Shown: positions 1 to 9,133 of the stretch, one piece after another
Numbering within the stretch: the first letter of the stretch is position 1
Layout: each line of letters opens with the position of its first letter
Assembly (NCBI RefSeq): GCF_030161415.1
Contig: NZ_BSSU01000002.1
Location: 215,094 to 279,093 of the forward strand
DNA length: 64,000 nt
Direction of reading: 5' to 3'
Source: Thalassotalea eurytherma
GTDB lineage: Bacteria; Pseudomonadota; Gammaproteobacteria; Enterobacterales; Alteromonadaceae
Program-made: the position numbers and the translations under genes
The notes under the pieces: model-generated
The model's input: only the letters and a program-made list of their open reading frames with translations
Told to the model about the DNA's origin: nothing
Databases searched by the model: none

Positions 1-64
1 TTTCGGCTTTTTCATGCCAAGCAGACTTTATGATCCGCCTGTATAAAAATAACCAATAGTCCAG

Positions 65-484
65 CTACTTTATACTTGATTGGTAGGTCAAATTGAGTAA
101 TTGGGCAAGGTCTATATAGCGTGGTTTTTGACTAGAAAGTTGCAGTTGACCACCACTTTCATTATATCTGGCAAGGCCTTCTTTATACCAAGACGATAAT
201 CCAGGCGGTAACATTTTATCTGCTTTTACACCAAGCATCACTAACACCTGTATAGGCATTGATAATGCAAAAACAACGTAAAACACCAACAAACTCATGT
301 TTTGCTGTCCTGCCACTAACGTAAACAGCAGCAAAATAAATAAACTAAAACCTAAAAAGTTTCGCCATACAAAACGCGCAAGCGAAATCGCATAGTATTC
401 TTGAAAATACTCACTAAGTTCTGGTCTTTCTGGCCACAGTTTCAAATATCTGTGACCTAATTTAATAATTTCAATAACGCTCAT
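65..484 (-). CDS. yfbV: YfbV family (UPF0208) inner-membrane protein
   Basis: A 139-residue protein with two hydrophobic segments (about residues 42-60 and 66-86), a charged N-terminus containing LGHRYLKLWP, and a soluble C-terminal tail. This matches the YfbV/UPF0208 family, whose E. coli member insulates the terminus macrodomain from its neighbours (family knowledge). The gene stands divergently from ackA-pta, the same neighbourhood as in E. coli, which supports the call. Length is close to the usual 150 residues. Whether it has the macrodomain role here is inferred only. Confidence 0.85.
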   Translation of the reverse strand: MSVIEIIKLGHRYLKLWPERPELSEYFQEYYAISLARFVWRNFLGFSLFILLLFTLVAGQQNMSLLVFYVVFALSMPIQVLVMLGVKADKMLPPGLSSWYKEGLARYNESGGQLQLSSQKPRYIDLAQLLNLTYQSSIK

Positions 485-642
485 ATTAATATTGTAACCT
501 TAGCCTATCCTTTTGCCCATGAAAAGTTACTCCGAATATTTTTCTTATATTTTTTTGGTTTTAACGATGCAGATAGATATTTTTCTGAAATAACGAGCTA
601 TAGTAGAACTACATGCTCTAACGTCTTATTATTAATAGGTTT

Positions 643-1839
643 ATGAAAAATAAATTTATACTTGTTATCAACTGTGGCAGTTCTTCAATTAAGTTTTCAC
701 TTATCGACCCTGCTACTGGTAATGAAAGGCTTAATGGTCTCGCACAAAGTTTAATGACTGAACAAGCTACCATCACCTTCAAAGTCGATGGTAATAAAGA
801 GAAACAGTCACTCACCAGTCCTTTTGACCATCAAATAGCGCTACGTAGCATTGTTGATTTTTTGACGCAGCACTCATACAAAGAAGCAGTGTTTGCGGTT
901 GGTCATCGAGTCGTTCATGGCGGTGAAGAATACAGTGAACCTGCGTTAATTGATAACAACGTGATGGCAACACTGCATAGGCTATCGCAACTAGCTCCTT
1001 TACATAACCCCGCAAACATTACTGGTATTGAAGCCTCGGAAAAAGCCTTTCCTTCATTACCACAAGTCGCTGTTTTTGATACGGCTTTCCATCAGTCGAT
1101 GCCTAAAAAGGCTTACTTGTATGCTCTACCTTACGCACTTTATGAACAGCATGGTATTCGTCGTTACGGTTTCCATGGCACGAGCCACTACTTTGTTAGC
1201 CGAGCTGCATCACAGTTGCTTAACCTACCTGCGCTGAAAGGATCTTTTATTAGCGCTCATTTAGGCAATGGCTCGAGTATATGCGCTATTGAAAATGGTT
1301 TAAGTGTCGATACTTCAATGGGGCTAACACCACTATCAGGCATAGTGATGGGGACACGAAGTGGCGATATTGATCCTGGTATTATCTTTCACTTAATTAA
1401 TAGTTTAGGTTACACACAAAAGCAGGTTAACGACTTACTAAATAAAGAAAGTGGCCTTTTAGGCCTATCGCAATTAAGTAACGACTGCCGCCTGTTAGAA
1501 GAAGCTATGTTAGCTGGCAATGAGCAAGCAAAGCTCGCTTTAGATATTTTTTGTTATCGGATTGCAAAACAAATTGCAGCGTATGCAGCATCGTTATCAA
1601 CGCTAGACGCTATCATTTTTACCGGTGGAATCGGTGAAAACTCTGACTATGTTAGAGCACAGGTAACCCAATCATTATCGTTATTAAATATCACCATTGA
1701 TAACGAATTAAATGTAGCAACTCGATTTGGCAAATCAGGTAACATTGCAGCGAATGAAAGTCGCGCCTGTTTGGTTATTCCAACTAATGAAGAGTGGGTT
1801 ATTGCCAAACAAACAGCACAAGTTATCAACGCTATTTAA
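643..1839 (+). CDS. ackA: Acetate kinase
   Basis: Acetate kinase interconverts acetate + ATP and acetyl phosphate + ADP in the cytoplasm. The 398-residue length is standard. The N-terminal NCGSSSIKFSL signature, the HRVVHGGE segment, the FHGTSHYFVS loop and the C-terminal FTGGIGENS motif are all present and mark the ASKHA-fold kinase. The ATG follows an AGG-containing spacer. It lies 12 bases upstream of pta and the two are almost certainly cotranscribed, giving the Pta-AckA pathway for acetate overflow and acetyl-phosphate formation. An upstream promoter should lie in 485-642, but I could not pick a convincing one. Confidence 0.98.
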   Translation: MKNKFILVINCGSSSIKFSLIDPATGNERLNGLAQSLMTEQATITFKVDGNKEKQSLTSPFDHQIALRSIVDFLTQHSYKEAVFAVGHRVVHGGEEYSEPALIDNNVMATLHRLSQLAPLHNPANITGIEASEKAFPSLPQVAVFDTAFHQSMPKKAYLYALPYALYEQHGIRRYGFHGTSHYFVSRAASQLLNLPALKGSFISAHLGNGSSICAIENGLSVDTSMGLTPLSGIVMGTRSGDIDPGIIFHLINSLGYTQKQVNDLLNKESGLLGLSQLSNDCRLLEEAMLAGNEQAKLALDIFCYRIAKQIAAYAASLSTLDAIIFTGGIGENSDYVRAQVTQSLSLLNITIDNELNVATRFGKSGNIAANESRACLVIPTNEEWVIAKQTAQVINAI

Positions 1840-1851
1840 AAGGAAGTCATT

Positions 1852-3951
1852 ATGTCGCATCGCATTATGTTAGTGCCCGCAGGTTTTGGTGTTGGCCTAA
1901 GTTCAATTGCATTAGGTGCCATGCATGCATGCCAACAGCGCGGTATTAACGTTTGTTATTTCAAGCCAATTTCTCAGCCAGCGCGAAATACTCGACACCA
2001 TAATGAGCCTGAAAAACATAGCCACTCTATTCCTTTAAGTTATGTTGAGGAGAAAATGGCTGATGGTGATCATGAAGTCGTCTTAGAAGGGATCATTGAA
2101 AATATTTCTGAGTTAGAAAAACAACATGATGTCATCATTATTGAAGGGTTAATCCCTACTACTCGACAACCTTATGCTGGTCGAATTAATAGAGACGTTG
2201 CCAAAGCTCTTTCTGCCGACATTGTACTTGTTGCAAGCCCTGACAAAGACTCTTTGATCGAATTTGAAGACAGGCTTGAAGTTAGCGCAGAAACCTATGG
2301 CGGTCTTAAAAATAAGCGAGTTATTGGTTGTATTATCAATAAAGTTAACGCACCTGACAAAGACGAATTTGGATTATTACCTAAAGAAAGTAATATCGAA
2401 GCACCATGGCAACTTAGCGACTTTGAACAATTAGCCATTTTTAATAAAAGAAATTTCTCTTTGCTTGGTACTGTGCCTTGGGAGTTAGACCTAATCGCGC
2501 CTCGTGTTGCAGATATAGCTAACTACCTTGATGCAAAAATAATCCATAGTGGCGATATGGATCATCGCAGAATTCGTTCAGTAACCTTTTGTGCTCGTAC
2601 AGTGGCTAATCTTGTTAGTCATCTAATGCCTGGACGACTCATTGTGACACCGGGTGATCGTGTCGATATCATTATCGCAACCTGTTTATCAGCACTAAAT
2701 GGAACGAAAGTTGGTGCCTTGCTTTTAACTAATGGCTTTGAACCAAACGAGCAAGTTAGCAAACTGTGTATGCAAGCACTAGAAACTGGATTACCAATTT
2801 TGTCGGTACCATGGGACACGTGGCAGACCTCACGTTATATTATGAACTTCAACCCAGAAATTCCAGAAGACGACACACAGCGTCAAGATAAAGTAAAAGT
2901 ATTCGTTGCCGATCATATAGAACCTTCATGGATTGAACAGCTATCAAGCCAAGTCACCAGTATCAATACACTATCTCCGCCAGCCTTTAGACATAAGTTA
3001 ACTGAGATGGCGCGCCAAGCAGGCAAATTAATTGTATTACCTGAAGGAAATGACGTAAGAACAATAAAAGCTGCGGCGATTTGTGCAGAACGAAAAATTG
3101 CGCGTTGTCAGCTATTAGGTAATAAGGAAGAGATTTTGCGTATCGCTGAACAGCAAGGTATTACATTGCCCACTGGTCTACTCATCACAGAACCTAGCCA
3201 CATAATTGAAAATTATGTGAATCCAATGGTTGAGCTTCGCAAACATAAAGGACTAACAGAGGTTGTTGCGCGTCAAGAATTACAAGATAACGTGGTATTG
3301 GGTACGATGATGTTACAACTAGGGCAAGTAGATGGCTTAGTTTCAGGTGCAGTGCACACGACAGCGAACACTATCAGGCCTGCGTTGCAACTGGTAAAAA
3401 CAAAACCAGGTAGTTCACTCGTTTCTTCAATATTTTTTATGTTGTTACCTGATCAAGTGCTCGTTTATGGTGACTGTGCTATCAACCCTGATCCCAATGC
3501 GGAACAACTTGCCGATATTGCTATTCAATCTGCCGATTCCGCTATTCGATTTGGCATTGATGCAAAAGTAGCGATGATCAGTTATTCAACGGGTAGTTCA
3601 GGCACAGGTGCTGATGTAGAGAAGGTCGCAAAGGCGACAGAAATAGCCAAAGCGAAACGCCCAGATCTCTTAATCGATGGGCCGTTGCAATACGATGCAG
3701 CCATTATGGAAAATGTTGCCAAGAAAAAGGCACCAGATAGTCCGGTTGCAGGTAAAGCGACAGTGTTTATATTCCCTGATTTAAACACGGGTAACACAAC
3801 CTACAAAGCTGTTCAGCGCTCAGCAGATTTAATCAGTATTGGCCCTATGCTTCAAGGTATGAATAAACCTGTAAATGATTTATCTCGTGGCGCATTAGTC
3901 GATGATATTGTTTACACGATTGCCTTGACCGCAATACAAGCAAAAGATTAA
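1852..3951 (+). CDS. pta: Phosphate acetyltransferase, long form
   Basis: Pta converts acetyl-CoA + Pi to acetyl phosphate + CoA. The 699-residue protein is the long three-domain type of enteric bacteria: an N-terminal BioD-like P-loop-fold domain (about 1-210), a DRTGG-type middle domain (about 215-340) and the C-terminal catalytic PTA_PTB domain (about 375-695). The catalytic domain shows KLIVLPEGNDVRTIKAA at its start, VSGAVHTTANTIRPAL in the middle and IFPDLNTGNTTYKAVQR near the end. In the N-terminal domain the expected Walker loop is replaced by PAGFGVGLSSIALG, as in E. coli Pta, so it is probably regulatory. A GGAAG Shine-Dalgarno precedes the start. Confidence 0.97.
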   Translation: MSHRIMLVPAGFGVGLSSIALGAMHACQQRGINVCYFKPISQPARNTRHHNEPEKHSHSIPLSYVEEKMADGDHEVVLEGIIENISELEKQHDVIIIEGLIPTTRQPYAGRINRDVAKALSADIVLVASPDKDSLIEFEDRLEVSAETYGGLKNKRVIGCIINKVNAPDKDEFGLLPKESNIEAPWQLSDFEQLAIFNKRNFSLLGTVPWELDLIAPRVADIANYLDAKIIHSGDMDHRRIRSVTFCARTVANLVSHLMPGRLIVTPGDRVDIIIATCLSALNGTKVGALLLTNGFEPNEQVSKLCMQALETGLPILSVPWDTWQTSRYIMNFNPEIPEDDTQRQDKVKVFVADHIEPSWIEQLSSQVTSINTLSPPAFRHKLTEMARQAGKLIVLPEGNDVRTIKAAAICAERKIARCQLLGNKEEILRIAEQQGITLPTGLLITEPSHIIENYVNPMVELRKHKGLTEVVARQELQDNVVLGTMMLQLGQVDGLVSGAVHTTANTIRPALQLVKTKPGSSLVSSIFFMLLPDQVLVYGDCAINPDPNAEQLADIAIQSADSAIRFGIDAKVAMISYSTGSSGTGADVEKVAKATEIAKAKRPDLLIDGPLQYDAAIMENVAKKKAPDSPVAGKATVFIFPDLNTGNTTYKAVQRSADLISIGPMLQGMNKPVNDLSRGALVDDIVYTIALTAIQAKD

Positions 3952-4395
3952 CGCTAGTCCCTTAAATACCGCTAGTTAGTGTTGAGTTTATTGTAAATAA
4001 CACGCTATTTATTAATAAACTTAACACTATCGCTACTTTTCCACATTGTTGATAAATCATACAAAAAACATCATTAGTACGTTTTTCAACCTAGCAAAAA
4101 AAACCATAAAAAACAGATACATAAACATTTAACCATAAGCTATACACAATGATATCCACAGCATTTGTGGATATTGTGGATAGTGCATTGACTTTAAATC
4201 ATACAATCCACCACCGTTTTTACGTGATTAGTTATGAATTCTTTGCAAATTTAATAAAAATGTCATTAAAACCGCTATTTTCACAGGTATACCAGTTATC
4301 TTGGCGTCATTGAATAAGCACTAAAACGCGAGATAAGTAGCGAATTTCAATGTAAATCGGTATAGTGTTATCAACACTTATCAACAAGATAAATA
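3952..4395. other. AT-rich intergenic region with DnaA-box-like 9-mers
   Basis: These 444 bases between pta and the ACT-protein gene hold no convincing ORF. At 4152-4183 there is a dense set of 9-mers one base away from the DnaA box TTATCCACA: ATATCCACA at 4152-4160, its inverted copy at 4166-4174, and the complement of CTATCCACA at 4175-4183. TTATCAACA-like 9-mers occur around 4045 and twice just before the next start codon (about 4369-4387). The region is strongly A+T rich. It could be a DnaA-binding cluster or simply a promoter for the ACT gene; nothing here proves binding. Confidence 0.4.
3977..4029. repeat. Imperfect 16-bp inverted repeat after pta
   Basis: The arms 3977-3992 and 4014-4029 are complementary at 15 of 16 positions around a 21-base loop. 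No T-run follows directly, so it is not a textbook intrinsic terminator, but it may stabilise the 3' end of the ackA-pta message. Confidence 0.4.
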
Positions 4396-4776
4396 ATGAG
4401 TAAATTAACCCTAAGACTTACGAAAGATGTCATGGCAATTCATTCATTGCCAGCCAAAAGTAAAATCCCTGAGCAAGTGTTCAATGCACCTATATACTTC
4501 TTAGCAAATACACCACAAGAAGTTTCTATTGTTTTACCGTCAAACATTACTATCGAAAGTGATGATATCGAAGACGATTGGCGAATGTTTGAAGTTGTAG
4601 GACCTCTGGCGTTTAGTTTAACGGGTATTTTGTCAAATATATCAACGGTATTAGCTAACGAAAAAATTAGTATTTTTGCTATTTCAACGTTTGACACCGA
4701 TCACATTCTTGTTAAAAGCAATAAAATTGAACACGCCAAAACCGCATTATTAGCGAATGGTTACGACATTATTTAA
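4396..4776 (+). CDS. ACT-domain protein
   Basis: A 126-residue cytoplasmic protein. The C-terminal half (about 60-125) reads as an ACT domain of the kind found in small amino-acid-sensing proteins, with FEVVGPLAFSLTGILSNIS and ISIFAISTFDTDHILVK as its two characteristic segments. The N-terminal half fits the related beta-rich extension of the COG3603-type family. No catalytic domain is attached, so a ligand-sensing role is likely but the ligand is unknown. It starts the run that leads into the Spx/ArsC-like gene and dapE, with 8 bases to the next gene. Confidence 0.75.
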   Translation: MSKLTLRLTKDVMAIHSLPAKSKIPEQVFNAPIYFLANTPQEVSIVLPSNITIESDDIEDDWRMFEVVGPLAFSLTGILSNISTVLANEKISIFAISTFDTDHILVKSNKIEHAKTALLANGYDII

Positions 4777-4784
4777 GGGAAATT

Positions 4785-5132
4785 ATGACCACGATTTATG
4801 GTATCTCTAACTGTGATACAGTAAAAAAAGCACTTAAATTTTTAGATAAAAACAGCATCTCATATCAATTCCATGATTTTCGTAAAGACGGTATTGATGC
4901 AGCGCTTGTAAGTCAGTTTTTAGCGCAACTTGATATAAGCGAACTCGTTAATAAGCGCAGTACTACCTATCGTAATTTACCCGACATGGTTAAAGAAAAC
5001 CTCAATGAAACGAATATTGTTGAGTTATTGGTGGCGCAGCCAACATTGATAAAACGCCCTGTTCTTGTGCTAAATGACACCGCCTACCTTGGTTTTAAAG
5101 AGCCTCAATACCTACAGATATTTCAGTCATGA
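4785..5132 (+). CDS. yffB: Spx/ArsC-like reductase family protein (YffB type)
   Basis: A 115-residue thioredoxin-fold protein of the ArsC/Spx/MgsR family. It begins ...[17 protein letters not shown], with the single N-terminal cysteine at residue 10, and continues with [10 protein letters not shown] and a C-terminal IKRPVLVLN segment, as in E. coli YffB. It is not associated with the arsenic genes of this window; instead its stop overlaps the start of dapE by four bases (ATGA), the conserved yffB-dapE arrangement. Its substrate is unknown; glutathione-dependent thiol reduction has been proposed for the family. Confidence 0.85.
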   Translation: MTTIYGISNCDTVKKALKFLDKNSISYQFHDFRKDGIDAALVSQFLAQLDISELVNKRSTTYRNLPDMVKENLNETNIVELLVAQPTLIKRPVLVLNDTAYLGFKEPQYLQIFQS

Positions 5133-6259
5133 GTCACCCTACCATAGCACTAGCACAAGCATTAATAGCTAGAGAATCAGTGACCCCAGAAGATGCTGGT
5201 TGCCAAGAGCTCATGAAAGATTTACTCGAGCAATGTGGTTTTACTAATGAAACCATGGTCTTTGAGGACACAACAAATTTGTGGTCAAGGCGCGGTAACG
5301 AGCAGCCAGTTTTTTGTTTTGCCGGCCATACCGACGTTGTTCCAGCGGGTGATCTTAGCCTATGGAAAACACCGCCATTTGAACCGGTTATTAAAGAGAA
5401 CATGCTCTATGGTCGTGGCGCTGCTGATATGAAAGGCAGCCTTGCCGCGATGTTAGTTGCGACACAGCGGTTTGTTAAAGATCACCCAGATCACAAAGGC
5501 TCAATAGCTTACTTAATTACCAGTGATGAAGAAGGTCCATTTATCAACGGTACAACACGTGTTATTGATACCTTAGAAGCTCGTCATGAAAAAATAGACA
5601 TGTGTATCGTTGGTGAGCCATCGAGTAGTCATCAATTGGCAGATATCGTTAAAAATGGACGTAGAGGTTCAATCTCCGCCAAGTTAACAGTTCATGGTAA
5701 ACAAGGTCATGTCGCCTACCCTGAACACGTCAATAACCCGATTCATTTAGCGATGCCAGTGCTTGATCAACTAAGCACGACACATTGGGATGAAGGCAAC
5801 GAATACTTTCCTGCGACAAGCTTTCAAATCACCAATATTGAAGGTGGTACAGGGGCACTAAACGTTGTTCCACAAACGGTTACAGCATGGTTTAATTTGC
5901 GTTACTCAACGGAATTAACAGATAAGTGCATTGTCGAAAAAATCGAAAATATTATTGAAAGCCACAATATCGCCTATGATATAGAGTGGACATATAACGG
6001 AAAGCCTTTTATCACAGAGCCAGGTAGTTTAGTTAATTCAGTTCAAACCGCCATTAAGCAAGTAACAGGGAAATATGCTGAACTTTCAACGTCTGGTGGC
6101 ACTTCAGACGGTCGTTTTATCGCGCCTACAGGTGCTCAAGTTATTGAGCTAGGCCCAGTGAACAAAACCATTCATCAGGTAAATGAATGTGTTAATTGTG
6201 ACGATTTAAAAGGCTTAACTGAAATATATTATCTTAGTTTGGTCAATGCTCTTACCTAA
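5129..6259 (+). CDS. dapE: Succinyl-diaminopimelate desuccinylase
   Basis: DapE hydrolyses N-succinyl-LL-2,6-diaminopimelate to LL-diaminopimelate and succinate in lysine and peptidoglycan precursor synthesis. The 376-residue M20 metallopeptidase shows the first metal motif [10 protein letters not shown] (about 67-76), [11 protein letters not shown] with the bridging Asp (about 100), TSDEEGP with the general-base Glu (about 135) and a late [14 protein letters not shown] metal-ligand His. It overlaps the upstream gene by four bases and so is probably translationally coupled to it. Confidence 0.96.
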   Translation: MSHPTIALAQALIARESVTPEDAGCQELMKDLLEQCGFTNETMVFEDTTNLWSRRGNEQPVFCFAGHTDVVPAGDLSLWKTPPFEPVIKENMLYGRGAADMKGSLAAMLVATQRFVKDHPDHKGSIAYLITSDEEGPFINGTTRVIDTLEARHEKIDMCIVGEPSSSHQLADIVKNGRRGSISAKLTVHGKQGHVAYPEHVNNPIHLAMPVLDQLSTTHWDEGNEYFPATSFQITNIEGGTGALNVVPQTVTAWFNLRYSTELTDKCIVEKIENIIESHNIAYDIEWTYNGKPFITEPGSLVNSVQTAIKQVTGKYAELSTSGGTSDGRFIAPTGAQVIELGPVNKTIHQVNECVNCDDLKGLTEIYYLSLVNALT

Positions 6260-6276
6260 TACGCGGTAACTATTCG

Positions 6277-7005
6277 ATGGAAAAAGACAGTGCCTTAACT
6301 CAAACAATACTTGGTTTATCTAATCAGCACATTATTGAGATAAACGACGGTGCTCAGCAAGTAAGTGATGAGCATCATGCAAATCATGGCGCGCACTATG
6401 ACGTGTTAGCGCCACTTCAAGCGTTAATCGCCCATGCTAATCAAGACGGATTTAGCTTGAGGCTCGCAAGTAGCTTTAGAAACTTTGATCGACAGCTGTC
6501 AATTTTTAATCGAAAAGCGTCTGGCGAGTTGGCTATATTAGACGAGCAAAACCAACGGTTATTACCCACTGAAGTATCTGAAGATGAGTTGCTCAAAGCA
6601 ATCCTACATTTTTCTGCTTTGCCGGGCGCCAGCCGACATCACTGGGGCTCTGATTTTGATTTTTATGACCCTTCATTGTTACCTAAAAATACGTCTTTAT
6701 CGCTAACACCTTGGGAATATCAACAAGATGGTTATTTTTACCCGTTAACCTGTTGGTTAGATAAGCACGCAATAAATTATGGTTTCTATCGCCCGTACGA
6801 CACGTACCGTCAAGGTGTGGCTGTTGAGCCATGGCATTTCTCATATCTACCTATCGCAAAGCAATTTCAACGCGCATTATCTGTGGATACATTAAAAACA
6901 CAATTATTAGCTTCTGATATATTACTCAAAGATAAAATCGTCGATAATATATCAACGATATACCAACAATACGTTATAAACGTAGCCGAGTTTCCGAATG
7001 TCTGA
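6277..7005 (+). CDS. M15 (VanY-type) D-alanyl-D-alanine carboxypeptidase-like protein
   Basis: A 242-residue protein with the VanY/DdcY zinc motifs: SSFRNFDRQ, then SRHHWGSDFDF (the SxHxxGxDxD type metal site) and EPWHFSYLP (the ExxH motif with the second histidine ligand). Such enzymes trim the terminal D-Ala of peptidoglycan peptides. No signal peptide or lipobox is visible at the annotated start, so either export is by another route or the protein acts on cytoplasmic peptides. It follows dapE by 17 bases, a linkage also known in related genera, which puts two cell-wall functions together. Confidence 0.85.
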   Translation: MEKDSALTQTILGLSNQHIIEINDGAQQVSDEHHANHGAHYDVLAPLQALIAHANQDGFSLRLASSFRNFDRQLSIFNRKASGELAILDEQNQRLLPTEVSEDELLKAILHFSALPGASRHHWGSDFDFYDPSLLPKNTSLSLTPWEYQQDGYFYPLTCWLDKHAINYGFYRPYDTYRQGVAVEPWHFSYLPIAKQFQRALSVDTLKTQLLASDILLKDKIVDNISTIYQQYVINVAEFPNV

Positions 7006-7183
7006 TTACACCATTACGTTGATTATCATCATTGTTATTGTTCTTTTTATGATTGGTAACTTTTCAACGGTCCATAAAACATCGAGCAAACCATTGCGTA
7101 AAAAATCGTTAAACGATCTTGATGAAACCTTACCTCGCAGTAAAAAGAAAAAACACGTGATGCCTACTATTAATAAGAAGTAG
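6998..7183 (+). CDS. Small single-pass membrane protein, 61 residues
   Basis: The protein has one very hydrophobic helix (about residues 5-22, mostly Ile/Val/Leu) followed by a basic, Lys-rich tail. It overlaps the upstream M15 gene by eight bases, which suggests translational coupling, and is followed within a few bases by a good terminator. I do not recognise a family. The topology is probably N-out or N-in with a cytoplasmic basic tail. It is short, so the call rests on position, coupling and the plausible membrane segment. Confidence 0.6.
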   Translation: MSDYTITLIIIIVIVLFMIGNFSTVHKTSSKPLRKKSLNDLDETLPRSKKKKHVMPTINKK

Positions 7184-7188
7184 CCATT

Positions 7189-7228
7189 AAAAAAGGGTCA
7201 ACGTAATTACTTACATTGACCCTTTTTA
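7189..7228. terminator. Bidirectional intrinsic terminator
   Basis: The stem AAAAGGGTCAA / TTGACCCTTTT with a loop of about 14 bases lies between convergent genes (the dapE run and bamC) and has an A-run on one side and a T-run on the other, so it can serve both strands. Confidence 0.85.
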
Positions 7229-7244
7229 TTTAAAGCTTGTGTTA

Positions 7245-8324
7245 TTAGTAAATGTTTCTAAATGATAAACCTGGCTCTACCACTGGGAATATGCGTTCTA
7301 ATACTTGCGCAGGAACCGCTTCACCTGACTCGTTATAGATTGTCAGTGCCGTTTGTCTTGGGTTCTCAGTATCGAACAATCTAAATTCATACTTAGCATT
7401 TTCAATTTCTACGATTGGTGTATCACTACCCCAAATACTATCCCAAATACCAATTTCAGGCTTTTCGAAAGTAACGTAATAAATACGCTTCGTTTCATTT
7501 AAATCAGTTACTTTAAAACCATAATCATTAAAGAATAACGGTAAGTTCTGCCATAATCTGTCGCGTTGCATTTCAACTAAATATGATGGCTCTTGCTTAC
7601 CATTTTCACCAATAGATAATAACTTCTGATTAGCAATCATTAAGCGATGTTCACGCTCTTTTAAGCGGTATTCATAATCGACATAACCAATCACGTTATT
7701 AAGCATGGCAATTTCAGCTCTATGCTGGTCAATTTGCGTTAACTCACTTTTCGATGCACTTGCTTCATAATCAATTAACTCGACTTTCAACAATAAGCTA
7801 CGACCGTGTGGTTTCACATCAAACGTATAGCGATATTTTTCAGACTTAGAATCGATTTTAGATGAGAAGAAACTTCCTTCTTCTTTTTCAGTTTTGATCC
7901 AATTTGACTCAAAAATATAGTTTTGTGCATCGACAACCGTCATTTGAGCACCGTTATCTACTAACATGTCAGCAATAACTTGTTGAACAAAATCGGCTAA
8001 CTTTACATCATCAAGCTCTTGGTCAAACCATACAACAGCGTTTGTCGCTTTAGGATCAAGTCTAGTAGAGGTTGCAATAGGTAACACTAACGAAGGTGCA
8101 CGGATATCCATTTTGTCACCAACAGGACCAGACTGGTTAATCTCGTTGGTGATCATATAAGTACTATGTTGTTTTGGAGCTTTTAATGCTTCTGGCATAA
8201 TTAGTGGCTTGCCTTCATCGACTTTTACGTACTCAAAGCCACCATCAGCCGTTCTTTTGTCATTACTTGAACACGCAACCAAAGCTGCACTAAGTAACGA
8301 AACATAAACCAATTGACGATTCAT
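7245..8324 (-). CDS. bamC: Outer-membrane assembly lipoprotein BamC
   Basis: BamC is the lipoprotein subunit of the BAM complex that inserts beta-barrels in the outer membrane. With the ATG at 8324 the protein has 359 residues and a lipoprotein signal ending LVACSS (lipid Cys at residue 18). The body has the two helix-grip BamC domains, including QMTVVDAQNYIFESNWIKTEKEEG and FFNDYGFKVTDLNETKRIYYVTF. An upstream TTG at 8336 would extend it by four residues, but GGGAG lies between that codon and the ATG at perfect Shine-Dalgarno distance, so the ATG is chosen. dapA, its usual upstream partner, is absent here. Confidence 0.9.
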   Translation of the reverse strand: MNRQLVYVSLLSAALVACSSNDKRTADGGFEYVKVDEGKPLIMPEALKAPKQHSTYMITNEINQSGPVGDKMDIRAPSLVLPIATSTRLDPKATNAVVWFDQELDDVKLADFVQQVIADMLVDNGAQMTVVDAQNYIFESNWIKTEKEEGSFFSSKIDSKSEKYRYTFDVKPHGRSLLLKVELIDYEASASKSELTQIDQHRAEIAMLNNVIGYVDYEYRLKEREHRLMIANQKLLSIGENGKQEPSYLVEMQRDRLWQNLPLFFNDYGFKVTDLNETKRIYYVTFEKPEIGIWDSIWGSDTPIVEIENAKYEFRLFDTENPRQTALTIYNESGEAVPAQVLERIFPVVEPGLSFRNIY

Positions 8325-8603
8325 TAACACTCCCAAAGAATAACGTCTTCATACTAAGCATCGCACTTAGTAGTTTTCTAAAAAACCTTTTAGGTTTTAT
8401 TTTTATTGTTGAACAATCGCAGTTAACTACTGCTAATTTAGTGAGCCTCATGGTACTTGGCTGATATTACAAACACAAGTGGCAAGCTAATAAATTGCAT
8501 GATTTATTACGATTGCAATGAAATAACAAGATTGAGACTTAAATTATGATGAAAAGTTGCGTTACAATAAGACTTTATTTAAATTTTATTTAATGGTTTA
8601 TCA
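8325..8603. other. Divergent bamC/gcvR intergenic region
   Basis: This 279-base A+T-rich interval must contain the promoters of both bamC (minus) and gcvR (plus). I found no coding potential and no remnant of dapA, which lies at this place in many gammaproteobacteria. No operator could be assigned with confidence. Confidence 0.5.
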
Positions 8604-9122
8604 ATGTCTCAGTATTTAGTACTAACCGCCATGGGGCCTGATCGCATGGGCAGTGTTAGCGAACTGACAAAATTAGCAAGTGAATGTGGCTGTAACATTC
8701 TTGATAGTAAAATGGCAATTTTTGGTGAAGAATTTGCTTTTATCATGATGTTAAAAGGCGATATCGCTAGCATTAATCAATTAGAGGTTAAGTTGCCTGC
8801 GTTCGCGATGGAACTTGATCTATTAACCATGATGAAGCGTACATCGGCTTACAAACCATTAGATTACAATCAGCAATATCAAGCGCAGTATTCAGGGATT
8901 GATCAGCCGGGCGTGCTTAAATCCGTCACTGCGTTTTTTGCCAATCGAAATATTGATTTGTCGTCATTGCGTTCTGAAATTAACCCGCAAACTGACATCA
9001 TGAGTGCAACACTCTTATTTACAATGCAAGATGACTCTTGTGTTAATGAACTTGAAAATGACTTTTTACAGCTGTGTGAGCAAATTAATGTTCAAGGTTG
9101 TATTAAAAAATCAAACTACTAA
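8604..9122 (+). CDS. gcvR: Glycine cleavage system repressor GcvR family
   Basis: A 172-residue protein made of two ACT domains: YLVLTAMGPDRMGSVSELTKLASECGCNI at the start (about 4-80) and YSGIDQPGVLKSVTAFFANRNIDLSSLRSE in the second half (about 92-165). This is the layout of GcvR, which in E. coli binds GcvA and keeps the glycine-cleavage operon off when glycine is scarce. The gene sits directly before bcp, as in E. coli. The start has only a weak Shine-Dalgarno. Confidence 0.88.
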   Translation: MSQYLVLTAMGPDRMGSVSELTKLASECGCNILDSKMAIFGEEFAFIMMLKGDIASINQLEVKLPAFAMELDLLTMMKRTSAYKPLDYNQQYQAQYSGIDQPGVLKSVTAFFANRNIDLSSLRSEINPQTDIMSATLLFTMQDDSCVNELENDFLQLCEQINVQGCIKKSNY

Positions 9123-9133
9123 AAAGGAAGGTC

